In this document: positions 25,974 to 34,944 of the stretch, in pieces
How positions within the stretch are numbered: the first letter of the stretch is position 1
How the letters are laid out: the number at the start of each line of letters is the position of its first letter
From: PALSA-612 sp035652235
Lineage (GTDB): Bacteria > Actinomycetota > Thermoleophilia > Gaiellales > Gaiellaceae
DNA: 64,000 nucleotides
Reading direction: 5' to 3'
Assembly: GCA_035652235.1 (NCBI GenBank)
Contig: DASREE010000035.1
Location: 1 to 64,000 of the forward strand
Notes under the pieces: model-generated
The model's database searches: none
What the model was told of the DNA's origin: nothing
The model's input: only the letters and a program-made list of their open reading frames with translations
Made by a program: the position numbers and the translations under genes

Positions 25974-28544
25974 ATGTCTCCGAAGGCGCTGACCGGTGCG
26001 GAGCTGCAGCTCGACGACGCGCCCGCGCGAGACTGCGAGCTCTTCCTCGTCGACGGGAACAACCTCGCCTACCGGGCCTACTTCGCCCTGCCCGAGGAGC
26101 TGGCCACGAGCGAGGGGTTCCCGACGAACGCGCTGCTCGGCTTCACGAACATGCTGTTCAAGCTTCTCGCCGACTACCGGCCGAAGGGCGTCGCGGTCGC
26201 GTGGGACACGCGGCCCGTGCACCGGGCGGCGATCTCGGAGGAGTACAAGGCGGAGCGGCGTCCGATGCCCGACCTGCTGCGCGAGCAGTTCCCGCACTTC
26301 CGCCCGATCGTGGAGGCGTTCGGTTACCGCAACCTCGAGTTCGAGGGCTGGGAGGCGGACGACGTGATCGCGACGCTGGCGGCGCGCGCCGACGCGGCCG
26401 GCATCAAGACGTGCGTCGTCTCCACCGACCGCGACGCCTTCCAGCTCGTCAGCGAGAACGTGTGCCTGATGATGACGCCGCGCGGCGTGCAGGAGGTCAA
26501 CGTGTACACGCCCGAGCGGGTCGAGGCTCGCTTGGGCGTGCCGCCGGCGCGGGTGCCGGACCTGATCGGGCTGAAGGGCGACAGCTCCGACAACATCCCC
26601 GGTGTTCCGGGGATCGGCGACAAGACGGCCGCCGAGCTGATTGCCCGCTACGGGTCGCTGGAGGGCGTGCTCGAGCATGCGGCGGAGCTCTCGCCGGCGC
26701 GCGCGAAGAACGTGCTCGCCCACGCGGACCAGGCGCGCGCGTCGAAGCTGCTCGCCACGATGCGCCGCGACCTCGACATCGACTGCGACCCGGCGGAGCT
26801 CGTGCTCGGAGCCCCCGACCGCTCCCGGCTCGCGGAGATCTTCCGGCGCTTCGAGTTCCGTGCGCTCCTGCAGCGCGTCGACCAGCTCGACGCCGCGCTG
26901 CCCGCCGCCGCACGGGCGGCGCCCGCCGGCGAGGAGGTGCCCTGGCGCGAATCGGAGCCAAGTAACAGTCTGTTACAAGGGCGGCTGGGGTTCGCGGCCG
27001 CCGGCGATCGCGCTGCCGTCGCGGCGCCGGACGGCGACGTCGTCGTCGGCCCTCGCCCAAGCGACAGTCTGTTACGAGGCGCGGAGCTGGTCGTGCACGA
27101 CGCGAAAACGCTTCGGGTGGACGCGGTCGACGACACGCTCATCGCCGCCTACCTGATCGAGCCGGCGCGCGCCTCGTACGAGCTCGACGACCTCGCCGCC
27201 GAGTACGGCGTCGAGGTGGTGCCGGTCCCGGCGGCGGACGAGCAGACGACGGCGCTCGTGCGCGGCGCGGCGCTCCCGCTCCGGCTCGCGCCGCGTCTGC
27301 GCGAGCGCCTCGCCGAGCGCGGCAGCACCGAGCTGTACGAGCGCGTCGAGCTGCCGCTGACCCGGGTGCTCGCCGCCATGGAGGAGGCCGGCGTCCGCAT
27401 CGACGTCTACCGGATGGGCGAGATCACCGCCCGCCTGTCGGAGCGGGTCGAGGAGCTCGAGGCTCGCGCCTACGAGCTCGCCGGCGAGCGGTTCGTGCTC
27501 GGGTCGACCCAGCAGGTGGCGCGCGTCCTGTTCGAGAAGCTCGGCCTCACCCCGGGCCGCAAGGGCAAGACGGGCTACTCGACGGACACGCGCGTGCTGC
27601 GCACGCTCCGGGCCGCCCACGAGATCGTGCCGGTGATCGAGGAGTGGCGTGAGCTGACGAAGCTCCTCAACACCTACCTCGGCCCCCTGCCGTCCATGAT
27701 CGGCGAGGACGGCCGGCTGCACACGACCTTCAACCAGGCGGTCGCCGCGACCGGCCGCTTGTCGACCTCGAACCCGAACCTGCAGGCGATCCCGATCCGG
27801 ACCGAGCTCGGGCGCGAGATCAGGTCGGCGTTCGTCGCCGAGCCGGGCTGCAAGCTCGTGTCGGCCGACTACTCGCAGGTGGAGCTGCGCATCCTGGCGC
27901 ACGTGTCGGGCGAGCCGAAGCTGCGCGAGGCGTTCGCGCGCGGGGACGACATCCACGCCACGACGGCGGCCGAGGTGCTCGGCAAGGACGCGGCGACGCT
28001 GACGAAGGACGAGCGCAACGTGGCCAAGATGGTCAACTTCGGGATCATCTACGGCATCTCCGCGTTCGGCCTGTCGGAGAACCTGGACATCCCGCGCGAG
28101 CAGGCGCAGGCGTACATCGACGCCTACCTCGCCCGCTTCCCACGCGTGCAGGACTTCATCGCCAGGACGATCGAGCACGCGCAGCGAGACGGCTACGTGA
28201 CGACGCTGCTCGGCCGGCGCCGGCCGGTGCCCGAGATCCGGGCCGGGAACCGGCAGACCCGGGCGCTCGGGGAGCGGCTGGCGGTGAACTCGGTCATGCA
28301 GGGAACGGCGGCCGACCTGATCAAGGTGGCGATGGTCGCCGTGCACGAGCGGCTTCGCCGCGAGGGGCGCGCCTCGCGGCTCGTGCTGCAGGTGCACGAC
28401 GAGCTCCTGCTCGAAGCGCCCGATGCAGAGGTCCAGGCCGTGCGCGAGCTGGTGCGCGAGGAGATGTGCGGCGCCTACCCGCTCGACCCGCCGCTCGCGG
28501 CCGACATCGGCGTCGGCGCCGACTGGAACGAGGCGAAGAGCTAG
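25974..28544 (+). CDS. polA: DNA polymerase I
   Basis: An 856-residue repair/replication polymerase. Residues about 20-300 form the 5'-3' exonuclease (LVDGNNLAYRAYF, EADDVIATLA, IPGVPGIGDKTAAELI). Residues about 330-450 are a degenerate 3'-5' exonuclease domain lacking the first Asp-Glu motif, so proofreading is likely lost. The polymerase domain has motif A (SADYSQVELRILAHVSGE), motif B (NVAKMVNFGIIYGISAFG) and motif C (LQVHDELLLE). ATG 25974 follows a leaderless -10 box. Two copies of a 23-bp palindrome-containing repeat lie in the exonuclease region. Confidence 0.96.
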   Translation: MSPKALTGAELQLDDAPARDCELFLVDGNNLAYRAYFALPEELATSEGFPTNALLGFTNMLFKLLADYRPKGVAVAWDTRPVHRAAISEEYKAERRPMPDLLREQFPHFRPIVEAFGYRNLEFEGWEADDVIATLAARADAAGIKTCVVSTDRDAFQLVSENVCLMMTPRGVQEVNVYTPERVEARLGVPPARVPDLIGLKGDSSDNIPGVPGIGDKTAAELIARYGSLEGVLEHAAELSPARAKNVLAHADQARASKLLATMRRDLDIDCDPAELVLGAPDRSRLAEIFRRFEFRALLQRVDQLDAALPAAARAAPAGEEVPWRESEPSNSLLQGRLGFAAAGDRAAVAAPDGDVVVGPRPSDSLLRGAELVVHDAKTLRVDAVDDTLIAAYLIEPARASYELDDLAAEYGVEVVPVPAADEQTTALVRGAALPLRLAPRLRERLAERGSTELYERVELPLTRVLAAMEEAGVRIDVYRMGEITARLSERVEELEARAYELAGERFVLGSTQQVARVLFEKLGLTPGRKGKTGYSTDTRVLRTLRAAHEIVPVIEEWRELTKLLNTYLGPLPSMIGEDGRLHTTFNQAVAATGRLSTSNPNLQAIPIRTELGREIRSAFVAEPGCKLVSADYSQVELRILAHVSGEPKLREAFARGDDIHATTAAEVLGKDAATLTKDERNVAKMVNFGIIYGISAFGLSENLDIPREQAQAYIDAYLARFPRVQDFIARTIEHAQRDGYVTTLLGRRRPVPEIRAGNRQTRALGERLAVNSVMQGTAADLIKVAMVAVHERLRREGRASRLVLQVHDELLLEAPDAEVQAVRELVREEMCGAYPLDPPLAADIGVGADWNEAKS
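26958..26980. repeat. palindromic 23-bp repeat, copy 1 (inside polA)
   Basis: Contains the perfect palindrome GTAACAGTCTGTTAC (26962-26976). It translates to part of EPSNSLLQG. It is A/T-rich compared with its surroundings and is repeated 99 bp downstream with three changes. Confidence 0.8.
27057..27079. repeat. palindromic 23-bp repeat, copy 2 (inside polA)
   Basis: Same 23-bp element as 26958-26980 with three substitutions, exactly 33 codons later in the same reading frame (RPSDSLLRG). Its left arm is less perfect (GCGACAG). Confidence 0.8.
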
Positions 28545-28554
28545 CGGCGACCGG

Positions 28555-28560
28555 TACCCT
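28555..28560 (+). promoter_or_regulatory. leaderless -10 box of the methyltransferase gene
   Basis: TACCCT, 7 nt before GTG 28568. Confidence 0.65.
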
Positions 28561-28567
28561 GGGCCGG

Positions 28568-29323
28568 GTGCGGACGCTCGTGCGAGCGCTCCTCCCCGCC
28601 TCGGTGCGTCGCACGGCGCGCCGAGCGCATCGCGACCTCGTCCTGCGCCGGGCGCTCGACGCCGCGCAGGAGCTCGCCGGAACGACCGAGGCGCTCCCGC
28701 TGCCACTCGCCCGGCGTCTCTGCTACGGCTGGGGCAACGAGCGCTTCTCCGTGCCGCCCGACTTCCTGGCGGCGATCTGGGCGGCGGCCCACCGCACCTG
28801 CGGGCCGATCCTCGAATGCGGCTCGGGCCTCTCCTCCATCGTCCTCGGCCTGATCGCCGAGCGCAGAGGTGTCCGCGGCTGGTCACTCGAGCACGACGCC
28901 GACTGGGCGCGGCGCACGCGTGCCACGCTCGACCTGCTCGGCATCACGCAGCTCGAGCTCCTGCACGCACGGCTCCGGGACTACGGCGGCTTCGAGTGGT
29001 ACTCGGACTCGGCTTGGGAGGCGCGACCGCTCCCGGCCGGGTTCGCGCTCGTCGTCTGCGACGGCCCTCCGGGGCTGACCACCCGCGGCGGACGCGTCGG
29101 CCTCGTGCCCGTGATGTGCGAGCGGCTCCTGCCCGGAGCCGTCATCCTGCTCGACGACGTCGAGCGACCCGGCGAGCGCGAGGTCGTGCGCGCCTGGGTG
29201 CGGGCGACGGGAGCAACCGTGGCCGTGAGGGGAGACGAGCGGCTGTTCGCCGAGCTGGTCGTTCCGGCGCGCGGCGTGCCAGCCTCGACCCGAGGGCTCG
29301 GACGGCCCGCGATCGCACTGTGA
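28568..29323 (+). CDS. class I SAM-dependent methyltransferase-like protein
   Basis: A 251-residue protein. After a basic helical N-terminus it shows a Rossmann methyltransferase core: motif I ILECGSGLSSIVLGLIAE, a post-I strand WSLEHDADWARR, LVVCDGPPGL as the motif IV equivalent, and AVILLDDVERPGE. The substrate is not recognisable. Start GTG 28568 is set by a TACCCT box 7 nt upstream. It sits alone between polA and rpsA. Confidence 0.7.
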   Translation: MRTLVRALLPASVRRTARRAHRDLVLRRALDAAQELAGTTEALPLPLARRLCYGWGNERFSVPPDFLAAIWAAAHRTCGPILECGSGLSSIVLGLIAERRGVRGWSLEHDADWARRTRATLDLLGITQLELLHARLRDYGGFEWYSDSAWEARPLPAGFALVVCDGPPGLTTRGGRVGLVPVMCERLLPGAVILLDDVERPGEREVVRAWVRATGATVAVRGDERLFAELVVPARGVPASTRGLGRPAIAL

Positions 29324-29382
29324 GCGGCGATCCCTCGCGGCTCGGGCCTGCGCGTCCTGCCAGCTGTGCGCAGGCACCCGGC

Positions 29383-29388
29383 TATACT
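29383..29388 (+). promoter_or_regulatory. -10 box of rpsA
   Basis: TATACT, 14 nt before ATG 29403. It matches the consensus -10 well, as expected for a highly expressed gene, with a leader of about 7 nt. Confidence 0.6.
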
Positions 29389-29402
29389 GGCCCCCGGTCT
29401 TG

Positions 29403-30728
29403 ATGACGGAAGAGACGATCACGCCGCAGGAAGCGCCGGGCGTCGAGCCCGGCGTCTGGACGACTGGACCGAACGGCGAGCTGATCCCGGACTACGAGTC
29501 GACCTTCCCGACGATCAACGAGGGCGAGGTCGTCCACGGGAAGGTCGTCCGCGTGGACAAGGACGAGGTCCTGATCGACATCGGCTACAAGTCCGAGGGC
29601 GTCATCCCCGTCTCCGAGCTCTCCATCCGCCGCTCGGTCAACCCCGCCGACGAGGTGCAGGTGGGCGACGAGATCGACGCGCTCGTGCTCACCAAGGAGG
29701 ACTCCGAGGGGCGGCTCATCCTCTCCAAGAAGCGGGCGCGCTTCGAGCTGGCGTGGAAGTCGATCGAGGCCGCCGCCGAGTCCGGCGAGCCCGTCACCGG
29801 CCGCGTGATCGAGGTGGTGAAGGGCGGCCTCATCCTCGACCTCGGCGTGCGCGGGTTCCTTCCCGCCTCTCTCGTCGACATCCGCCGCGTGCAGGACCTG
29901 GACGAGTTCCTCGGCAGCGAGCTCCGCTGCAAGGTGATCGAGCTCAACCGCTCCCGCAACAACGTCGTCCTCTCGCGCCGCGCGGTGCTGGAGGACGAGC
30001 GCAAGGAGATGCGGCAGGCGATCCTCGACCGCCTCAACCCGGGCGACGTCGTTCCCGGCGTGATCTCCAACATCGTCGACTTCGGCGCCTTCGTCGACCT
30101 CGACGGCATGGACGGCCTCATCCACATCTCCGAGCTCTCCTGGAGCCACGTCAACCATCCGTCCGAGGTGCTCGAGATCGGCCAGGAGGTCAAGGTCAAG
30201 GTGCTCGACATCGACCGCGACCGCCAGCGGATCTCGCTCGGCCTCAAGCAGACGCAGACCGACCCCTGGCAGCAGGTGCTCGACAGCTACTCGGTCAACG
30301 ACGTGGTCGAGGGACGCGTGACGAAGGTGGTCACCTTCGGCGCCTTCGTCGAGATCCTCCCGGGCGTGGAGGGGCTCGTGCACATCTCCGAGCTCGCCGC
30401 GCACCACGTGGAGAACCCGCGCGAGATCGTCTCGCAGGGCGACATCGTGAACGTGAAGATCATCGAGATGGACGCCGATCGCCGCCGCCTGTCGCTCTCC
30501 CTGAAACGCGTGGACGGCGAGACCCCGCGGCCGCGGCCGGAGGGTGCGCCCCCGCTTCGGCTCTCCGAGGAGGTCTTCGCCGAGTCGCGCGGCCGCTCGC
30601 CGGCGGAGATCGGCGGGGGCCCGGACGCCGGCGAGGAGGCGCAGGCTTCCGCGCGGCCGGCGGCGCCGGAGGCGGTGCCGGCGGCCGAGCCGGATGGCGG
30701 CGCCGAGCCCGGCGGCACGACGGCGTAG
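29403..30728 (+). CDS. rpsA: 30S ribosomal protein S1
   Basis: A 441-residue RNA-binding protein needed for mRNA recruitment. Four S1 motifs are seen: GEVVHGKVVRVDKDEVLIDI, GEPVTGRVIEVVKGGLILDL, GDVVPGVISNIVDFGAFVDL and NDVVEGRVTKVVTFGAFVEI. The Ala/Glu/Pro-rich tail is typical of actinobacterial S1. TTG 29400 immediately upstream is an alternative start. The 3' end overlaps coaE by 35 bp. Leaderless mRNAs, common here, are generally thought not to depend on S1. Confidence 0.95.
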   Translation: MTEETITPQEAPGVEPGVWTTGPNGELIPDYESTFPTINEGEVVHGKVVRVDKDEVLIDIGYKSEGVIPVSELSIRRSVNPADEVQVGDEIDALVLTKEDSEGRLILSKKRARFELAWKSIEAAAESGEPVTGRVIEVVKGGLILDLGVRGFLPASLVDIRRVQDLDEFLGSELRCKVIELNRSRNNVVLSRRAVLEDERKEMRQAILDRLNPGDVVPGVISNIVDFGAFVDLDGMDGLIHISELSWSHVNHPSEVLEIGQEVKVKVLDIDRDRQRISLGLKQTQTDPWQQVLDSYSVNDVVEGRVTKVVTFGAFVEILPGVEGLVHISELAAHHVENPREIVSQGDIVNVKIIEMDADRRRLSLSLKRVDGETPRPRPEGAPPLRLSEEVFAESRGRSPAEIGGGPDAGEEAQASARPAAPEAVPAAEPDGGAEPGGTTA

Positions 30729-31275
30729 ACCCCTCCGGGTCGCCCTCACCGGGGGCATCGCGGCCGGCAAGAGCGAGGCGCTGCGGGCGTTCCGGCGCGC
30801 CGGCGCAGCCGTCTGCTCGAGCGACGAGATCGTCCATCGCCTGATCGCCTCCGACGAGGAGGTGCGCGCCGCGCTCGAGCGCCGGTTCGGCACCACCGAC
30901 CGCGCGCGAATCGCCGCCGTCGTGTTCGAGGACGCAGCGGAGCTCGCCTGGCTCGAGCACCTGCTGCACCCGCGGGTGCGGCGCGAGCTGGAGCGCTGGC
31001 TCGAGCGGCTGGGCGGCACGGCCGAGGTCGCGGTCGTCGAGATTCCGCTCCTGTACGAGACGGGGGCGGACGCCCTGTTCGACGCGGTCGTCGTCGTCAC
31101 GGCGCCGCTCGAGCTGCGCCGGGCACGGGGTGGCGACAAGGTCGACGCCCGTTCGGCCCGGCTCGTCTCGGAGGAGGAGAAGGTGCGCCGGGCGGACTTC
31201 AGCTTCGTCAACGACGGGCCGCTGTCGGCGCTCGAGTCGTTCGTGCGGTCGGTGCTCGCCGAGCTGCGCCGATGA
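30694..31275 (+). CDS. coaE: dephospho-CoA kinase
   Basis: A 193-residue P-loop kinase for the last step of coenzyme A synthesis, phosphorylating the 3'-hydroxyl of dephospho-CoA. Walker A is TGGIAAGKS (residues 19-27). AVCSSDEIVHRLI replaces the usual D(A)D motif, LEHLLHPRVRRELE and EIPLLYETG are typical. The only ATG in frame (30694) lies inside rpsA. The rpsA-coaE order is conserved in Actinobacteria. The panB-panC genes at 50-51 kb feed the same pathway. Confidence 0.92.
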   Translation: MAAPSPAARRRRPLRVALTGGIAAGKSEALRAFRRAGAAVCSSDEIVHRLIASDEEVRAALERRFGTTDRARIAAVVFEDAAELAWLEHLLHPRVRRELERWLERLGGTAEVAVVEIPLLYETGADALFDAVVVVTAPLELRRARGGDKVDARSARLVSEEEKVRRADFSFVNDGPLSALESFVRSVLAELRR

Positions 31276-31889
31276 GCGGGAGTGGTGGGGTGGGGGGGCA
31301 AATGGAGCCCCGGGCGGGGCCGAGCGCGGCGAGAAGGCGCAGGCGCGTGGCCGTGGCGGCGGCCGTGCTCGCGGCCGTGCTGGGGACGGTGCTCGCGGTC
31401 GTCGCCGTGTCCAGGCCTGGGCTCGTCGACCGGCTCGAGTACCCGCTGGACTACGGCGAGATCGTTCGCGCCCAGGCGGCCCGCAACGGGCTCGACTCGG
31501 CGCTCGTCGCCGCCGTCATCTACGAGGAGAGCCGCTTCCGGCCGCGCGCCCTGTCGAGCGCCGGCGCGATGGGGCTGATGCAGCTGCAGCCGGCAACGGC
31601 GGAGACGATCGCGGCGAGGACGGGCGGCACCGCCTTCCGCGTCGACGACCTGTACGACCCGGCTGTGAACATCCGCTACGGCACCTGGTACCTGCGGCGG
31701 CTGCTGGACAAGTACGGCAGCGAGCGGCTCGCGCTCGCGGCCTACAACGCGGGCGAGACGCGGGTCGACGGCTGGCTTCGGCAGGGGAAGGACATCGTCT
31801 ACGCCGACGTCCGCGCGTACGTCGAGCAGGTCGAGCGTACGAAGGAGATCTACCGCCGCGCCTACGGCAGCGAGCTGCCGGCGAGCTGA
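31272..31889 (+). CDS. membrane-anchored lytic transglycosylase
   Basis: A 205-residue peptidoglycan-cleaving enzyme. An N-terminal membrane segment (about residues 26-48) anchors a SLT (goose-lysozyme-like) domain. The catalytic Glu is in AVIYEESRFRPRALS; GAMGLMQLQPATA, VNIRYGTWYL and ALAAYNAGE are the other SLT motifs. ATG overlaps the coaE stop. Same cell-wall theme as murJ and the Dgk/PAP2 fusion. Confidence 0.9.
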   Translation: MSGSGGVGGQMEPRAGPSAARRRRRVAVAAAVLAAVLGTVLAVVAVSRPGLVDRLEYPLDYGEIVRAQAARNGLDSALVAAVIYEESRFRPRALSSAGAMGLMQLQPATAETIAARTGGTAFRVDDLYDPAVNIRYGTWYLRRLLDKYGSERLALAAYNAGETRVDGWLRQGKDIVYADVRAYVEQVERTKEIYRRAYGSELPAS

Positions 31890-31967
31890 CAGCGAGCGGG
31901 TCCGGCGAGCGCGGCACGTCGCGTGCCGCCTCCTTGCTGGCGCGGCCGACGTTCCAGGCGGCCGTGG

Positions 31968-33851
31968 CTACGGCGCAGACAGATGCTGCCAGAGGTTGAG
32001 GAGCAGGCGGCTCACCGGGAACGTGAGCGCGGAACCGACGAAGTCGAGCGTTCCCGCGTCGAACACCTTCGCCCCCGCCGGCGTCTCGTAGTACGTCATC
32101 TGCGCCGTCAGGCCGGGGCCGAGCAGGTCGGGGATGTCGGCGAGCACCGCCGTCCCGGGCGGCGAGTCCGGCGTCGTGGCGTCGATCTCGATCCCGTACC
32201 CGCCGACCGCCTCGCCGAACGTCGAGCCGACCTCGAGCCCGGTTCCCTCCCACAGCCAGGGGGCGGCAGCGGTGTTCCGGACGACGAAGACGCCCTGGTG
32301 CTGACCCTCGTCGTTCGCGCGGTACTGGGCGCCGACGAGCGCCGCCTCGGGCCGGCCGAGCGCTCGCCAGGGCTGCGCCCGCCGAAGCACGCCGTTCGTC
32401 TCGACGACGCGGCGGAAGAAGTTGTTCGCCGACAGGAAGACGAGGTTGCCGCCGGCGTCGCGGAACTGCTGGACGACCGTGTACTCGTGCTCCGTCACGT
32501 ACTCGGCGTGCGTCGGATAGACGACGAGGTCGTACAGGGCTGCCAGCTCGGCGCCGTTCGCCATGCGGGCGACGTCGCCGTCGGTGAGGAAGTCGGGGTG
32601 CAGCCCGAAGCGGGCCAGCCAGTTCAGGAACGGCGTCTCGTAGCGCTGGAACCGCGGCGGGACGCCCCGATTCAGGAACGGCCGGTCGAGCGCGACCGTC
32701 AGCTCGTCTCGCCCGGCATACCAGGTGTCGCCCCAGCCGTCGCCGTTCGCGTCCTCGAAGTTGTACGCCTGCCACGTGTTCGTCGGCATCACCACCGCCA
32801 CCCGGCTCGCGGCGCCGAGCACGGCCGGCCGCAAGACGAACGGCGCGTAGCCGACGCGCCCGTCCGGGGAGCGGAGCTCGGCGTAGTAGACGCCGGTCTC
32901 CCACGTCGGGCCGATGCGCAGGCGGATCGTGGCCGGCGCGTCGCGATGGCTCGCCCACCCGATCGGGATCGGCGTGTCGACGGGCACGCCGCTCATCTCG
33001 TCGGCCAGGTAGCTCGGCTGCGCCTCGCCGCCGACGCGGAACAGCTGCATCGTGAACGAGGGCGCGTCGGTCGAGACGCGGAGGGTGGCGGCGTCGCCCG
33101 GCGCGTAGCTCTGCTCGGCGAACGCGGCGTCGATCCCGAGTACGCGCACGACGGGCGCGGGCGCGTACCGCGTCACGTAGGCGGTCTCGGCGCCGTAGCT
33201 GCGGGTGTTCCCCGCCTGGTCGGTCGCCGCGATCTCCAGCAGGTACGTGCGCGCGGGCGTGGTCGGCGGGGGAGACCACGTCCACACGTGTCTCCCGCGG
33301 GGAAGCCGCAGCGAGTCGCTTGCCACCTCCTGGGCGGCGCGCTGCGTCTGCGCGACCTCGATGTCGACGCGCGCCGGCTCGTCGAGCGTGAAGGCGATCC
33401 GCGCCTGGTCGCGGACGCCGTCCCCATCCGGGCTGATCGTGGTCAGCAGCGGCCCGTCGCCGGCGAACGGCGTCCCTCCGTCACTGGCGCGGAAGCGGGA
33501 GAGGGTGGGCGCGACCGTGTCGATGCGCAGCGCGCGCTGCGCGAGCACGCGGCGGCCGCGCACGAGCTGCGCCCGGTAGTAGCCGTCGGGCAGCGGGCGG
33601 CCGTCCACCCTCCCGTCCCAGCTGCGCTCGAGCGAGGCGGCCGACGCCCGCCGCAGCGGCTCGACGATCCAGCCGAGGACGCGGCCGCGGAGCGAGACGA
33701 GGCGGATCCCCGCACTCCCGCTCGGCAGCGAGGCGGAGATCGTGAGCGGCTCGACCCGGGGCGAGAAGATCTGCGGCGAGAGAGCGAGCGCGGGCTGGCT
33801 CGGGGCTCGCGCAGCCAGCATCAGCACCGTTGCGGCTGCGACCGACAGCAC
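31968..33851 (-). CDS. secreted protein with DMFA2-like C-terminal domain
   Basis: A 627-residue exported protein. It has an N-terminal signal peptide, then Ig/FlgD-like beta-domains (about 40-210, with TISPDGDGVRDQARIAFTL and YLLEIAATDQAGNT), then a region with MPTNTWQAYNFEDANGDGWG and TDGDVARMANGAELAALYDL. That half resembles the C-terminal domain of the N,N-dimethylformamidase large subunit, a glutaminase-like fold found in many proteins of unknown role. Catalysis is not demonstrated. GTG 33851 is divergent from pabB, with only 22 bp between starts. Confidence 0.72.
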   Translation of the reverse strand: MLSVAAATVLMLAARAPSQPALALSPQIFSPRVEPLTISASLPSGSAGIRLVSLRGRVLGWIVEPLRRASAASLERSWDGRVDGRPLPDGYYRAQLVRGRRVLAQRALRIDTVAPTLSRFRASDGGTPFAGDGPLLTTISPDGDGVRDQARIAFTLDEPARVDIEVAQTQRAAQEVASDSLRLPRGRHVWTWSPPPTTPARTYLLEIAATDQAGNTRSYGAETAYVTRYAPAPVVRVLGIDAAFAEQSYAPGDAATLRVSTDAPSFTMQLFRVGGEAQPSYLADEMSGVPVDTPIPIGWASHRDAPATIRLRIGPTWETGVYYAELRSPDGRVGYAPFVLRPAVLGAASRVAVVMPTNTWQAYNFEDANGDGWGDTWYAGRDELTVALDRPFLNRGVPPRFQRYETPFLNWLARFGLHPDFLTDGDVARMANGAELAALYDLVVYPTHAEYVTEHEYTVVQQFRDAGGNLVFLSANNFFRRVVETNGVLRRAQPWRALGRPEAALVGAQYRANDEGQHQGVFVVRNTAAAPWLWEGTGLEVGSTFGEAVGGYGIEIDATTPDSPPGTAVLADIPDLLGPGLTAQMTYYETPAGAKVFDAGTLDFVGSALTFPVSRLLLNLWQHLSAP

Positions 33852-33857
33852 GGCTAG

Positions 33858-33863
33858 ACGGTA
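33858..33863 (-). promoter_or_regulatory. -10 box of the DMFA2-like gene
   Basis: Minus-strand TACCGT, 6 nt before GTG 33851. It overlaps the pabB -10 box on the other strand by two bases. Confidence 0.55.
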
Positions 33864-33867
33864 GCGT
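33862..33867 (+). promoter_or_regulatory. -10 box of pabB
   Basis: TAGCGT, 6 nt before GTG 33874; shares bases 33862-33863 with the divergent -10 box. Confidence 0.55.
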
Positions 33868-33873
33868 AGGGTC

Positions 33874-34944
33874 GTGCAGGAGCTCTCCTCGCTGGCCGAC
33901 GTGGAGGCGTTCCTGCGTGCAGAGCGGTTCTTCGAGGAGGAACCGGGAGCTGCGGCCGCCGACGTCTTCCTCGGCTACCGCCTGTCGCAGGCGCTGCGGC
34001 GTACGGGCACGTCGGCGCCGCCCGAGCCGTGCCCGCTCCCGGCCGCCGCCGTCCGCATCCGCCGGCGAGCTGCGGGCGAGCACCACCCGCCGCCGCGCGC
34101 GCGGGCGCCGAGGGGCGGACGCTGCCGGATCGGGGTCTGGGAGCGGAGCTGGAGCGACGGAGAGTACGCTGCCGCCGTCGAGTCGGTGCGCGAGGCGATC
34201 GGCCGCGGCGACGTCTACCAGGTGAACCTCGTCCAGCACCTGTCGGCTGACTTCGAGGGCGACCCGGCCGTGCTCGCCAGCAGGCTCGCGCCGCTCCGTC
34301 CGCTCCAGCCGAGACCGCTCGCCGGCCGGGGCTGGACGATCGTCTCCGCCTCGCCCGAGCTGTTCCTGCGCCGCCGCGGGCGGCGCGTGTGGACGATGCC
34401 GATCAAGGGCACGCGCCCGCGCGGCACGCCCGGCCTGACCGAGTCGGAGAAGGACGCGGCCGAGCACGTGATGATCGTCGATCTGGAGCGGAACGACCTC
34501 GCCCGCGTGTGCGAGGCCGGATCCGTCCGCTGGCCGGAGCTGATGGCGCCGCGCGCGCTCGCCGGAGTCGAGCATCTCGTCTCGTGCGTGGAGGGAGTCC
34601 TGCGCGAGGACGTGTCGCTGACGCAGCTTCTCGAGGCGACCTTCCCCGGCGGCTCCGTCACCGGCGCGCCCAAGATCGCCGCCGTCGACCTGATCGCCGC
34701 GCTGGAGCCGGTCGGGCGCGGCGCGTCCATGGGCGCCTACGGCACCATCCTCCCGAACGGCGACCTCGACCTCGCGCTGACGATCAGGACGTTCGCCGTC
34801 GCCGAGGGGCGCATCCACCTGTGGATCGGCGGGGGCGTCGTCTGGGACTCGGACCCCGACGAGGAGATCGAGGAGTCGTGGACGAAGGCGGGGCCGCTCC
34901 TCTCCGTGCTCGGCGCGGGCGCCCGGGAGCCGCTGCTGCGATGA
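33874..34944 (+). CDS. pabB: chorismate-binding enzyme, aminodeoxychorismate synthase component I
   Basis: A 356-residue enzyme converting chorismate to 4-amino-4-deoxychorismate for folate. The chorismate-binding domain has GDVYQVNLVQHLSA, MPIKGTRPRGTPG, LERNDLARVCEAGSV and FPGGSVTGAPKIAA, the PabB/TrpE signature. The N-terminal domain is short compared with the usual 450 residues. pabC follows with an ATGA overlap, which favours PabB over TrpE. No glutaminase partner (pabA) is seen. Confidence 0.87.
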   Translation: MQELSSLADVEAFLRAERFFEEEPGAAAADVFLGYRLSQALRRTGTSAPPEPCPLPAAAVRIRRRAAGEHHPPPRARAPRGGRCRIGVWERSWSDGEYAAAVESVREAIGRGDVYQVNLVQHLSADFEGDPAVLASRLAPLRPLQPRPLAGRGWTIVSASPELFLRRRGRRVWTMPIKGTRPRGTPGLTESEKDAAEHVMIVDLERNDLARVCEAGSVRWPELMAPRALAGVEHLVSCVEGVLREDVSLTQLLEATFPGGSVTGAPKIAAVDLIAALEPVGRGASMGAYGTILPNGDLDLALTIRTFAVAEGRIHLWIGGGVVWDSDPDEEIEESWTKAGPLLSVLGAGAREPLLR

